Source of the DNA: Talpa occidentalis
Lineage: Eukaryota > Chordata > Mammalia > Eulipotyphla > Talpidae
Assembly: GCF_014898055.3 (NCBI RefSeq)
Contig: NW_023604861.1
Location: 82,866,399-82,930,398, forward strand
Reading direction: 5' to 3'
Length of the DNA: 64,000 bases
Under the pieces are notes generated by a model, which was given only the letters and a program-made list of their open reading frames with translations, had not been told where the DNA came from and did no database searches. The position numbers were made by a program, and so were the translations under genes. Shown one piece after another: positions 49,286 through 61,410 of this stretch (within the stretch, counting starts at the first letter, position 1; each line of letters opens with the position of its first letter).

Positions 49286-49347
49286 GATTGGATTCAGCAT
49301 CAAAATACATCCACTCATATTGAGAGCTGCCGACAGTTACGTCAACA
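49286..49347 (+). CDS. ZNF638: ZNF638 exon: second half of zinc finger (residues 436-456)
   Basis: The acceptor CACAATAG precedes GATTGGATTCAG and the donor is CAACA|GTAAG. The 62-bp exon encodes DWIQHQNTSTHIESCRQLRQ plus two bases of the next Gln. It supplies the finger's histidines (H440, H446), giving C-x2-C-x12-H-x5-H, the U1-C/matrin spacing. The W after the intron and HIESC at the end are typical of matrin-3/RBM20 fingers. Phases: 0 in, 2 out. Confidence 0.96.
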
Positions 49348-49844
49348 GTAAGAACAATTTTTTCTTTTTTTATAGTGGCAGATTTACAAGATAGTTGTTT
49401 AGGTGTGGGTGTTTAATCTTTAATGTGGTATTTTGAAGAACAACATTTTTAGAAATTTCCTGTTTTTGAAATACTAATTTGTAGATACATATTTAACTTT
49501 TTTTCCAAAAGAAGAAATTTAAATATTATCCTTTCTTTTGACTCCTTCCTAATTTAATTGTAATATTATTAGTTCATTCCTTGCTAACTTGCCTTCTTTT
49601 ATATGATTTATCTATTTTAGAGTAGATTGTGTTTCCTTCTCCTATCCCCTGCCTCCCTCTAATTATAGGAGGTTTCTCAAGGATGAATAACTAAAAACCA
49701 ACCCAAACCAAATACCAGTGTTTAATTTCAGGTAGGCAGCTTTGGCTTAGAATCTATTTTCAGAATCAGTTGTTAAGTAGGAGATAAACTAAGCAGATGG
49801 GATGGTTCCTTAGTGTTGGTTCTTCAGTTCTTCCATCTCTCCTT

Positions 49845-50117
49845 TTTTTTTTTTTAAAGATTTATTTATTTATGCATGCAAGAACTAGTGTATAGGTCAG
49901 AGGTGTGGGAGGTGAGAGGCTTCACCAGAGACGGAGTGGGGAACAGAACAGGCAGATAGATTGAAATACACTGCTGAGTGGAGCATTGTGCACATCAGGA
50001 GGGGTCTGCTGCGCCATGTGGCTAGCTCCCTGGCGGGCCGGGGATTGAACTCATGCTGCAGAGGCTGTGGACAGCTTCACAGCGCTGTGCTTAACCCCTT
50101 GCCCTACCAAGGAGGCC
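49845..50117 (-). mobile_element. tRNA-derived T+ SINE
   Basis: Lies in the intron downstream of the zinc-finger exon. Head in reverse GCCCTACCAAGGAGGCC. Repeat CCATCTCTCCTT flanks it at 49833-49844 and 50118-50129. Confidence 0.93.
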
Positions 50118-50129
50118 CCATCTCTCCTT

Positions 50130-53100
50130 CTTTAATTAAGACACGAACTCTCTGAAGGTGAGAAGTGTGATTTTAATACTATTCTCGTATTCCTTAGGGT
50201 AATATAAAGTTAAATTGTTTTTCCTTCAGCATCATGAAATTGGCTGATGCAGTTTGGTGGCTAGTTTCTGGTCACTATGATAGTGACATATTCTTGGGCA
50301 AAGGGATTTGTGGGAACTGTTTTGTTTAGATTTTTTTTTATGAAAACATGGAATTTTTTTTTTGAGATTAACGGTACTCTTCTTGTTGTAAGTAATGAAC
50401 ATAATTCAAAGTAACTGTAAAGTAAGGGAATTTACTGTAAAGTAAGGGAATTTACTCATTTAACCGGAGAGCTTAAGGTATGGTTCTAGTTTCTAAATTG
50501 GATGCTGAAACAAAATATTTTTTTTGGTTTTGGCTCTTTCCTGCTTTGGTCTTGTGGCATCCCAGGTATACTTCCTCCATGAAGCAGAATGACCCTTACA
50601 GTTCCGAACCTGTTCTGGATTTGGTATTTTCAGGAGTTGGGAAAAAAAAAAAAGGCACCTCTCTTGCTTATAACTCCTGCATATATTCTTGGTTTGACTC
50701 TCTTGGTTCACTTTGAGTTAGTTGTCCATCTCTGAACCAATTATAATGGTTCCGAGAGTGGGGTGTTTTACTTACATTGGTGTCATGTGTCTACGCCTGT
50801 AATTAAATGTGATAGCAGCTGTACCTGAAACACACAGATTGAGAAATAGAGGTTGGAATTGCTTCCCTTTATAGATATTGTGGAGACAAGTTACCTTCAT
50901 ATGGTAATTTGAAGGTAATTTGTTATCTGCATTCAGGTAGACCTTATGGCCACTATAAATGGAAAATCTCTCTTAAAGCACAGTTTTTTTCCAGATACCT
51001 AGTTGGATATATAATTTTCATAAAGGTGAAGGTTTTAGGTGTGAATGAGTTATTTGCTGTAGGTAGGTTTTCATTGCTGCAAAGAGATTTCTTAGCTACA
51101 TGTACTGCTATTGATTTACTAGGGCAAATGACATGTATGCCATTAAAGCTCTTTGTGTAGGTAAACCTTTTTTTTTCTTTGTACATGTCCATAGGACCAT
51201 GATTTCAAAGCAGATGCTTTCCACGCCTGCAGCTTCCTTACTTTACCCTACCTTTTCACCTTTTTTCAGGTTGTGTACTATTGAAGAATTCCTTTATGGT
51301 GCTCTCTCCATTACCAAGAAAAAAAAAATAGATTGATTAGGGTGCTTGAGATTCTTCTGTGGCAGAATGTATGCTGTGCCAGTCTTTTTTTTTTTTTAAG
51401 CTGCATGGTATTCCATTGTGTTGCTATATCTTAATCTGTTTAGTCATTCCTCTACTGATCTGTATGTAGGTGATCACTCTTTTCCATAAGTCACTTCCCT
51501 CTTTGTCTTTATTGGATCTTTATGGATTCTGACACTAGAATAATTGGTTCACTAGAGAAAAGATACAGTGTCTCAGAGTTTTAGTATTAAAATTTATAAA
51601 TAATACTAGCTATTTGATTATTATTATTTCATTCTTCTAAGTGCTTTACATAATTTACTTAACCTTCAAAGCAACCCTGTGACATATATGTATAATGATT
51701 ATTCATCATTTTACCAGTAAGGAAACTGGGGCATAGATAACTTTCTTGATATACAGCAAATAATTGGCACAAATTGTCTGTCTAGCTCATGGATGTAAGT
51801 CCCAGATTGCCTCCCTCAACATTCTATGTTAAAAAAATTGCTAAGGTACAAAAAGTTGAAGAATTAGTATTTATATATTCTTTGTCTTTATTCACCAATT
51901 ATTATCATTTGCCACATCTATTTTATCTATCTATCTATATATATATTTTTGAACTATTTGAAAATAAAATGCAGACATTATGACCCTCACTCAATTCAAT
52001 GTCTATCTCCTAAGGATAAGGAAATTTTTCTGTTATAACTATAATATAAGATGTTCATGAAGATTAACAATTTCATGCCTTCTGTATAGACCAAGTTCAA
52101 AATTTCCCACTTGTTTCCAAAATGATCTTTTTTCTCCAAAATACCATTTATAATTGTCTGTTACCCCTGTATCTTCCCCTCTCACTCCCCAGTTTAGGGT
52201 CCAAATCAAGACTCATGCATTGCAGTTTCTTTTAATGTGAAACAATGCCTTCCTTACCTTTTGGGGATGGGGCGTTGAGGAGAAGGATTTTTCATGATGC
52301 TGACTTCTTTTGAAAAGTCCAGTAAAGTTGTCTAATAGAGTGTCCCACATTCTATACTACTTTGTTTTCTTATTAAATTCAGGATGGACATTTTGTCACT
52401 TAAACTTTAAGGTGATGTATTACTGCTGTTGGGGACAGATAATTTCAATTACTTGGGTTCCTCATTCTTAGCCATTATGTTATATTGCCTACTATGTAAG
52501 GAGGCTCATGCTTCTGAAACCCACTTTAAACTCTTGAGGCAATATACAGGTTGTCCACATTCTACTTGCAGAATAGTAAACATGCTGTATCTTACTGCCC
52601 TGGCAGCAGAGACAAGAACATGTATTCTAGTGGTCAAACTTGTAAAGACCTAAAACATTATTAACAACTTTTGAATAAATGGTTTTCAAGCTTTTGTGAA
52701 TCCATAAACTGGAAAACTTTGGAAGTTATAACTTCTGTGTATTGGTAGCCAACTATATTTTCAGCATTGTACATATGAGAAAGCTAAGGCTTATGATATA
52801 TTAAGTAAATGACATTAAGATACTTGAGTGTTAAGTAGCAACACCTCTACTTACATCCAACTTTTTTTGATTCCAAAGGTTTTGCTTTTAAATACCATAC
52901 CAAAGACCAGAAATTGATCTTCTTAGATGGTACATTGTTAACAGAAGTTTTGAAAATGTGAAAGTAGATTCCAGAAAAGTATACCTGTTTTTATAGTCTT
53001 TGGTAATAGATGATGAAATATTGGATTCTTCATAGTTTGTCACTTAATAGTTACAAGATACTCCAGGCATTTTGTTTGCTTTCAAGGCAAGAAGAAAGGA

Positions 53101-54512
53101 GCACAAAGCTTTTTCAGAAGTTTGCCAGTGGTTTTGCACCTATGTCTCATTTGTTAGACTTTATCACTGGCTATGTTCTAATAAGACTGAGGAAGCAAAT
53201 ATTTTGTTATTTTTGTTATTGTAATAGAGACAGGCAAGGTAAAGGGAATTGAGAATTGCTGTTGAATTAACCTGTTAAATAATGTGATACAAATAGCAAC
53301 GACAAAAAAAACCACATTACCTTTACTAAGGTTTTGACCTGTCTTTATTTTCCTGCCAGGTGACTTCTTGATCCATTTTCTTACCTGGATCTCCTCTTCT
53401 TTTTTTTTTTTAAATTTTATTCTTGAATATTTGGAATTTAATGATTTATTCACTATTTCCAGTTAACTTTTAAAGTTCTGATTCTCTAGAAAGGAGAGGA
53501 TGAAGATGCCTTTCCTTAGGTTTCTATGTTACTATTCCTCTCATTTTTTTCCAGTGATTTCCTCCTAATTTCTTTCATTGATTCATTTTTGTTTGCTCTA
53601 TTCGAAAGTGTTGGTGTGCATAAGATTCAGTCCTCAACTCTTTTTTTCTATAGATTCAATTCTGTGTTAGTCTCACTTTCACTTACGGTGTCTATATGCC
53701 TACTTTCTAGATATACCAGCTCCCTTCTTTTCCCCTAATTCCAGATACCTCTATCCAGTTGGTCTGAAAACATTTTTATGTTCTCCTTGCTTCAGAAATG
53801 TTAAATGATTCTCCATTTTCTTTTATTTATGTGCACCCTGCTTACCTAATTACAGGGACCTTCAATATTTGTCCCTGTTACCTCTCCAGGTCCCCCCCTC
53901 CCCCATAATTTGTTCTAATTCCTTCTGTGGTGCACCCAGACCACTTCCTCTAACAGATCATACACTTTCCTTTAATCTAATCTGGTCTGTGCCCATTGAT
54001 AGACCTTTATCAGAAAGACCTGAAGAGCAGCCTTTTGTGTGATTTCTCTCTTGACTTCTCTCACTACATATGTGTCCCTCTGCAGACCACTTGGTACAAT
54101 GTAAGGGCACCATTCAATGTAGCATTCTGGAGAATGGTGTCCCTATAGTTCTGCAAAATAGGGAAACTGTCTTTTAAAACTCCTACCTAAGCTTTTATCT
54201 TGTACCACTTCTGTATATCTTAACACATTTTATGTGTACAGTTTGTTTTATATAAATAAATTTTAAGGCCTTTATTATAGTATGTGGAATGTGTTTCTAT
54301 TAACTGAATTACCTACTAGCATATAGTACCTTTGTTATTGAATTAGATACTCAAAATATTTTGTATCCAAGAAAAATTTCTGCATTTTAATATACTTATA
54401 AATCATTATATAAACTTAAGATTTGAGCAACCCTCTTCCCTGCAGAGGAAGATTAATTAAGCCATGTAGTCTTATTTTAATTGTTCATTAATATCATTTA
54501 TTCTCAACATAG
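50130..54512 (+). other. ZNF638: Remainder of the ZNF638 intron 49348-54512
   Basis: No gene is seen. It contains a 20-bp tandem repeat at about 50,413-50,455, a reverse MIR at 51,620-51,760, and a (TCTA)n/(TA)n patch near 51,926-51,948. Confidence 0.6.
51620..51760 (-). mobile_element. MIR fragment
   Basis: 'AAGTGCTTTACATAATTTACTTAACC ... AGTAAGGAAACTGGGGCA' is the reverse MIR core. Confidence 0.8.
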
Positions 54513-54551
54513 GTATCCTGATTGGAATCCTGAGATCCTCCCATCAAGAAG
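54513..54551 (+). CDS. ZNF638: ZNF638 microexon-like 39-bp exon (residues 456-469)
   Basis: Acceptor TCAACATAG, donor CAAGAAG|GTAGTT. It encodes the completion of Gln456, then YPDWNPEILPSR and two bases of Arg469. The YP-W-NP motif right after the finger is also present in matrin-3. Phases 2 in, 2 out. The size is a multiple of three, so skipping would keep the frame. Confidence 0.95.
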
Positions 54552-54879
54552 GTAGTTAGTTTTTCTTAATGGTGATATTATTGAAATTTAATTTACTTTT
54601 AAAGTAAGCAAATACTTTTTAAAAAAAGGTATTGTTTTGACTTGAACCCTGTGTTCACCATTTTTACTTTCAAAAAACAGGCAAATCCGACAACCTCTAT
54701 GAATTTTTCTTTAATTACCCCCCTCAAATGTGGTAACTCACCTCTGTATACTACTATTTTGTGTCTTTCCTGAAAATACCTTATGCTTTTATTATTTTAT
54801 ATTTGTGAGATTGATAGTAAATGCCCAGAAGATTGGGAATGATGCTTTGCATGCTGTGTTGGGGGTGGAGAGGGGGTCC

Positions 54880-54970
54880 TTATTCAATGTGTGTGTGCTT
54901 CTGTGTGTGTGTATACACATACATATACGTGTGTGTGTACATAGTGTGTGTATATGTACACATATATACA
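54880..54970. repeat. (TG)n/(CA)n-rich microsatellite
   Basis: Interrupted GTGTGTGT, ATACACATACATATAC and CACATATATAC runs, a likely length-polymorphic alternating purine-pyrimidine tract in the 818-bp intron 54,552-55,369. Confidence 0.8.
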
Positions 54971-55369
54971 AAAGAACAGCAGTCAGAAAAAATATTTGTA
55001 ACTGACATAGTCTTTCAGGGGAAATTGTTGAAAAAATTTGCTTTTGTAAGTCATTTTCTAAATTCTTTAGATAACTTAATACTTTGAAAACATAATTAGA
55101 TAAATTGTGGAACAGAGAAATCCAAGAAGTTGATATTCTTCTATAAGTTAGTCAAGACAGAGAGACTCAGTTTATTAAAGTATTGATTATATGTTCTGAT
55201 TGTTTCTTATCTATCTATAACACTGAATTGCATCATAACAAAATAGGCTTTGTTTTAAGTAAATGTATGGTATCAGAGTTTGGTACTACAGATAGTCTGT
55301 TTTAAGAAGGTCATATAATTTAACTTTACATGGAAGTGCTGAATCTTGGGTGTGTTTTGTACTTTGTAG

Positions 55370-55662
55370 AAATGAGGGCAATAGAAAAGAAAATGAAACA
55401 CCAAGAAGACGTTCTCATTCCCCCAGTCCTAGACCTTCTAGGAGATCAAGCCCAAGTCACAGATTGCATCGATCTCGAAGCCCAATGCGTTATATATACA
55501 GACCGAGAAGTCGAAGTCCTAGAATTTGCCATCGTTTCATTTCTAGATACAGATCTAGATCCCGTTCACCATATCGAATGAGACATCTATATAGAGGTAG
55601 TCCAAAATGCTACCGATCAGTTAGCCCTGAAAGAACATTACGGAAATCTGTGCGATCATCAG
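55370..55662 (+). CDS. ZNF638: ZNF638 exon: Arg/Ser-rich segment (residues 469-567)
   Basis: Acceptor ACTTTGTAG, donor TCATCAG|GTACGC, phases 2 in and 1 out. It starts [20 protein letters not shown] and is packed with RS/SP dipeptides ([28 protein letters not shown]), the RS-like domain of ZNF638 that marks splicing-factor-type proteins and nuclear speckle targeting. The intron 3' of it carries nothing recognised apart from a (GT)n(AT)n patch at about 56,124-56,142. Confidence 0.96.
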
Positions 55663-56713
55663 GTACGCTTATGGTCATGGATAAGTCTACTTATTGTGAC
55701 TACTTATTTTTTAGGGTTTTTTGGCTTGAATTTTTCAAATTTCTTTATTTTTAATAAGCTTGAGATGGTGGCATAAACTGTCAGATATAGCAGAAGTTGG
55801 TGTTTTGAGCTTTTTGTCTCAGCTCTTCCATTTTGAAGTTTTTAAAGAAATGAAATATTCCATTTTATCTCATTGTAGAATTGCTCTGTGAAATCTGCAC
55901 ATCCTAACCTAATGCATTTTCTTCCCCTTATTTTGTGGGAGAGTATATCTGCTCTTGCAGCATCAAATTTAAAAACCAAGTATGGATAAGCATCTTAGTT
56001 TGCCTTAATAACTGATAATAGATATATCTTCAGTGAACTAATTTAATGTATTTTTGAAATTATTCATGTTTTTAACCTGTGCCTTAGTACTCGTTTAGTG
56101 ACTTCTCCAGAAATGGTTTTTATGTGTGTGTGTGTATATATATTCTCTGATCTTTTCAGAGGTCTGCAAGGTCTTTCCTTTTCCAACTATATTTCTGTGA
56201 AGCTGGATTTCTTTTGTATATTTCAACTAAAATAATGTTTCCAGGAGATGAGATCAGGACTATCAGATGTTTGTTTTTAAATCTAATAGTAAAATGTTTG
56301 GAAAAATACACAATAGTGCTATTCATATTACTAATTTTCTTTTTGTTTTGGCAACTAAAATTTTTCATAAGATACAATCTAATGGTTTATTAAATTAATA
56401 CATATTTTTAAGATTCTATTTTGATTTTTCTATATGATAAATACTGATAAATTTAACCGAAGAAACGCTTTGATTCCTCAATTTTTAAGAAAGTAAAAGG
56501 ATACTGAAACCAAAGGAACTTGATGTAAAAGCCTTTTGAGTGAAGAATAAAAGATATACTTTTTTTTGTGTGTTTACAGACTCTGGCCAGAGAATGGTTC
56601 TGTGATGAATATTTGAGCAGTTGAGATATTTTTATTTTTGTTAATAATGTGGTGAGATTATTGTTACCTTAAGTTCTTTTCAGTTGAGGTTGTGTTTATA
56701 TCCTTTTTACTAG

Positions 56714-56988
56714 ATAGGAAAAAAGCATTAGAAGATGTAGTACAACGATCCGGGCATGGGTCAGAATTCAATAAACAGAAGCATCTTGAAGCAGTTGATA
56801 AAGGAAACTTACCAGCACTAAAGCCTAAAACTGTTAGTGGATCAAAAACATCAGTTAAATCGACAACCTCTACCAAGAGTGATTCAAATTTAGGACATTC
56901 TACTCGTTATAAATCTAAGAATGTTGAAGATGACACCTTACCAGAATCTAAACAAGTTTCTGATAAAGCTGTTTCTCTCCAGCGTAAG
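56714..56988 (+). CDS. ZNF638: ZNF638 exon: basic linker (residues 567-658)
   Basis: Acceptor TTTTTACTAG, donor CGTAAG|GTTAGT, phases 1 in and 0 out. Encodes [20 protein letters not shown], then a Lys/Ser/Thr-rich disordered linker ending KAVSLQRK, between the RS segment and the first RRM. Confidence 0.96.
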
Positions 56989-57475
56989 GTTAGTAGTTCT
57001 CTGATTTATTGGTGCAAGTGTACGCATACATTTGTGTTGTCACAGAGAGAAAACTGAATTATCTGAATTTTTTCATTTTCGTATTTCTAAAAATTTGAAT
57101 AGTGACTTGTTAAATTATGTTGATAATGGAATACTTAATTGGTTTCTCTTTTGATATAAAAGTACAGTAGCTTACAAATTGTGAAGGGTTGTCATTTTGA
57201 TGTATCAAAAGTGAGAGCACTTTGATGGCTTAAAGTTTTTTGATAACTGCTCAAGTAGATTACTATGAGTTGGGGAAGTGACCCTAATCACCAGCATTAT
57301 TAGTAATCTTTTCTAAAAAGCTTTCAATGTGTCTACTGAGAACTGGTCATTTTCAATCTATTTTATACTTTTGGTAGTACAGTTCGTAAGTGAAATACTC
57401 TGTTGTCTAGTGTAGAATAATCTGCTTTTAGGTAGAATAGTCTCTTTTCTGGGAACTGATATATTTGGTGTATTT

Positions 57476-57764
57476 TTTAAATTTTATTTATTTATTTTTA
57501 AGATTTATTTATGCATATACAAGAGCTGGGGTACAGGCCAGAGATGCGGGGGGTTAGAGGATTCACCAGGGTTAGGGGTTAGGGAGCAGAACAGGCAGAT
57601 CCACTGAAATACACTGCTGACGGGAGCAGCGGGCGAGACAGGAGGTGTCTGCTTTGCCATGTGGGTTGCTCCCTGGCTGGTGGCTGGGGATCAAACTCAT
57701 GCAGCAGAGGCTGCGGATTGTTTCATAGTGTAGTGCTTAAACCCTTGAGCCACCAGGGAGGCCC
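57476..57764 (-). mobile_element. tRNA-derived T+ SINE
   Basis: Body carries a small GGTTAGG duplication near 57,569-57,584. Head in reverse GAGCCACCAGGGAGGCCC. Repeat ATATTTGGTGTATTT flanks it at 57461-57475 and 57765-57779. Confidence 0.93.
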
Positions 57765-58470
57765 ATATTTGGTGTATTTGACGTAAATTTCTTGTTAAAA
57801 TGCTAGGTTTGGTGGTTTTTTTTTTTTTTTTTTTAACCTAAGTTGACTACTAAAGCTGAAATTTTTTTATTTTTTAATTTTTATATATTTTTTACATCAT
57901 TTTTCATTTTTGCACAAAGTATGCATTTTCATCTTGGTTATAGTCCCCATAATGCTAAGGGTTTTTTTTATTGTATATATCAAATTACTGTTACAGTAAA
58001 GAAATATATAAAACATCCTCAGAATATGAGCAGTATGGCAGATTATCAAATGTGTGTTGTATCATTGGCAGATTATCAAATGTATGTTGTATTACCATAG
58101 GTGAGAAATTTAACATAGACAATGCATTTGAATTTTATTACATCTGCATCTTGTAAAATATTAACACCTATCTAGGTTGCATACTCAATTAGAACAGAGA
58201 GAACACAACTATAATTTCAGCTTCACAAATCATGGATTGTGCAGATAAGGAAAATACTCTTTAATAGATTGACTACTCTTTAATAGATTTTATAGGTTCT
58301 ATTTATTACAAGATGCTTCTAAACAGAAAAGAACATCTGAATTGGTTTCATATGAACTCAACCATTGTCGGATTTGAGTGGTAAATATTTTCCTTTATTA
58401 TGTTAAAATACTTAGAAAAGAGTGTTTGAAGGAGTAAAATTAATCATAGAAGAAATTATATTGGAAATTG

Positions 58471-58751
58471 GGCCTCCCCTGGTGGCGCAGGCGGTTGAGC
58501 ATCGCGCTGTGAAGCTGTCCGCAGCCTCTGCAGCGCTGGTTTGATCCCGGCCAGCTGGTGAGGGTCCCACATGGCTCTGCAGACCTTTCCTGTTGCACCC
58601 GCTCCTCCCCTCAGCAGTGTATTTTGTGAGTCTGCCTGTTCTGTTCCCTGCTCTGTCTCTGGTGAATCCTCTCACCCGCCCGTGCATCTGGCCTGTACCC
58701 TGGTTCTTGTGTAAATGAATAAATAAATCTTTAAAAAAAAAATATATATAT
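58471..58751 (+). mobile_element. tRNA-derived T+ SINE, sense
   Basis: Head GGCCTCCCCTGGTGGCGCAGG, tail AATAAATAAATCTTT then A-run and (TA)n. Flanks ATATTGGAAATT / ATATAGGAAATT. It lies only ~75 bp upstream of the RRM exon acceptor and contributes AATAAA signals in the sense direction. Confidence 0.93.
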
Positions 58752-58825
58752 ATATAGGAAATTACTTATATTGTACACTGTGGTTTAACTTCCGTTTATT
58801 TTAAATTTTCTTATCTCAAAAATAG

Positions 58826-58972
58826 CTTCGGAAAGACCAGTCTTTGCATTATGGTTCAGTTCTTCTTATATCTGAATTACCAGAGGATGGCTGTACTGAA
58901 GAAGAGATTAGAAAAATATTTCAACCATTTGGAAAAGTTAAAGATGTCCTTATTGTTCCATATAGAAAGGAG
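58826..58972 (+). CDS. ZNF638: ZNF638 exon: first half of RRM1 (residues 659-707)
   Basis: Acceptor TCAAAAATAG, donor AAGGAG|GTGAGT, phase 0 both sides. [20 protein letters not shown] contains the RNP2-like strand (VLLISELP) followed by helix 1; [18 protein letters not shown] forms the middle strands. It continues directly in the next exon with AYIEME, as in other matrin/PTB-like RRMs. Confidence 0.97.
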
Positions 58973-59139
58973 GTGAGTCATCCAGTCTATACTAAAAGTG
59001 CATACAAAACCATTATTTTAAAATCTGTTGATGGATGTTTTAGCTGTTTTTACTACATAGAGAGTTGTTGATTGAGAGTTATGTAAATGTTTAGATTTGA
59101 ATGAACAACTTCCCAAGAAGCCATTTTACATTCTTTATA

Positions 59140-59380
59140 GCAGGGGTTGGCATATTTTCTCTGTAAAGTACCAGATAGTATTTTAGGCTTTGCTGCCATA
59201 AGATTGCAGTTACTCAGCTTTGTCATTGTAAAACAAAAGCAAAGATTGCAGTTACTCAGCTTTGTCATTGTAAAACAAAAGCATCCATAAATAATGTATA
59301 AATGAGTGAGCATGGGCATATCTTGTTTTCAGAAGCAGGTGGTAGTCTGTAGAATGCTAGCCACTGCATTAGCACACCAA
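59140..59380 (+). mobile_element. Old DNA-transposon-like repeat with internal 42-bp tandem duplication
   Basis: 'GCAGGGGTTGGCATATTTTCTCTGTAAAG' and 'ATTTTAGGCTTTGC' resemble a hAT-type MER element. Inside it, a unit starting AGATTGCAGTTACTCAG occurs twice in tandem (59201-59242 and 59243-59284) with almost no difference, a recent local event. Confidence 0.55.
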
Positions 59381-59880
59381 TAAGGTTATAGTAAAACAAA
59401 TGATTTCATAACTATTTTTTACATGTGGAATATATTAGAGGTCACTAAAACTATGAGTAGCCCTTGACTAAGCAGAACTTTAAATTGTGAGATAAGACTA
59501 GGACTAGGGAATATAGTTGTCTATGTTTTTCTTCCTTGCAAGAAGACTTGAAAATGTCAGACTTGGAGCTTCTAGACCAGGTCCTGCCTTCTCTGTCCAG
59601 TGAGTCCTCCCTTTCATTTTCTTACTGTTCATGAGCCTGCGATGGACTTACCTCTTCTTTTCTTAGTATTGTTAGAGAAATTCTGTTGGGTTAAATGTTT
59701 ATTTCATATGTGAAAACATTCTAAAGATCAAATTATGGCTTTAGCAAAAAAAAAAAAAAAGGCGATTAAAAACAACCAGGATTTGAGGAAATTTTAGTTT
59801 TATGTTCCACATAGAGCATTCAGTTATGCAGGGAAATTTAAGTTAGATTTTTACTAATAATGGACTACATTTCATTTTAG

Positions 59881-60003
59881 GCTTACATAGAAATGGAGTT
59901 TAAAGAGACAATTACTGCAGTAATGAAGTTTGTTGAAACAACACCTATTCTTATAAAAGGGAAAACTGTGAAAGTATGTTTTCCAGGAAAGAAAAAACCA
60001 CAG
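59881..60003 (+). CDS. ZNF638: ZNF638 exon: second half of RRM1 (residues 708-748)
   Basis: Acceptor TTCATTTTAG, donor CCACAG|GTAAAC, phase 0 both sides. [20 protein letters not shown] is the degenerate RNP1 strand plus helix 2, then [19 protein letters not shown] closes the domain with a basic tail. The single missing Phe in the RNP1-like motif is usual for this family. The next exon lies beyond the window. Confidence 0.97.
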
Positions 60004-60664
60004 GTAAACTGGATTTAAATCTTACATGTTTCATTTATGTTGATATTCAGTTTAATGTTTTAAAGTATGATGTATATAGAAAAATGCGTGAAATAAGAAT
60101 GTTCTGTCACTTGATTGCAGTGTGTAAATTCAAATGTACTGAAATTAGCAACCATTATATGTACACATAAAGTATTGTGAACAGTATTAAAGGCTACTAG
60201 TAGACTAGGAGAAAATAACAAAATTAGCAAACATTTGTGAAACCTCTACATAGGTCACAAACTGACATTGACATATATTGGAAATCTTTTGCATACTTCG
60301 GAATCCTTATACTATCCTTTCTCCAGAAAAGTAATCCCTAACTTGATTTCTAATAGTCATAGTTGAGTTTTATCCATTTCGAACTTTATGTAAAATTTTA
60401 TCTTCCAGTACATTAATTTTGGGAGTCTCTTGCTTTCTTAGAAGTATCAGTGTTTAAGGGTTTAATTTTTCTATATTAGTTTCTATGTTTCACTTTATAT
60501 ATACATAGTTAATGACTCTAGAATTACTTAAAAATATCCAATAATTTTTGAGGGTGTGTGTGTGTGTGTCTGTATGTGTGTGATTGTGTGTTATTTATTT
60601 GCTGAAGAATACCTGCTTCCTAGTTCCTTTATAGCATACATTTTTCAACTAAGAATTTAATTTG

Positions 60665-60925
60665 AGGGCTTCCCTGGTGGTGCAGGTGGTTGAACGCAGT
60701 GCTGTGAAGCTGTCTGTAGCCTCTGCAGTGCGGGTTTGATCCCCACCGGCCATGAAGATATCCACATGGCTCTTCCTGTCTTTCCCGCTGCTCCCCTCAG
60801 CAGTATTTTTCGGTCAGTCTGCCTGTTCTGTTCCCCGCTTTGTCTCTGGTGAATCCTCTCACCCTCTAGCACATCTGGCTTGTACCCCGGCTCTTGAATA
60901 AATAAATAAAAATCTTAAAAAAATA
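60665..60925 (+). mobile_element. tRNA-derived T+ SINE, sense
   Basis: Head GGGCTTCCCTGGTGGTGCAGG, tail AATAAATAAATAAAAATCTT. Flanks AAGAATTTAATTTG (60651-60664) and AAGAATTTGATTTG (60926-60939). Confidence 0.93.
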
Positions 60926-61410
60926 AAGAATTTGATTTGGGCATCCAACTGCATTAGTATATACAGATTTTTCTCATTTATTTTAACTTCTACATGCTGT
61001 ACTGTGTTATATGCTATACTGTGGCCTCCAACCCCCTCCCAGTAAATGCAGACTGGAGGTTTTGTGGATTGAGGGGGAGAAGAAGTGTTCCTGGGTGCCC
61101 CAGAGTATGATCACAGACAATCCTGGGAGCCCTGAGACTACACCAGGGACTCTCTACTTCGGTCTCTGTCTCTGGTCACCTGGTTCCACCTAGTTGAAAG
61201 ATGGAACAGGCTATGCTATGTCACAGTGAACTATGCTGACTTCCTGACTTACTGTTTCTCAGTTTTTCCTTCCTTTACTGATGATTTTTGACTTTCCTCC
61301 TTGCTGAGAAACTGATCCTCACTTCTGTAGTCCCATTCTAGATGTGTCTGCTCCCTCCTGGTGCTTATTCTCAGTATTTCTGAGGGAAGCAATGACTCAG
61401 GAAACCTGTC

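Larger units (their letters stand above)
56989..58825 (+). other. ZNF638: ZNF638 intron
   Basis: A 1.8-kb intron containing an antisense SINE (57,476) and a sense SINE (58,471), a T-run near 57,817, and a 32-bp imperfect tandem duplication near 58,037-58,096. Confidence 0.85.
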
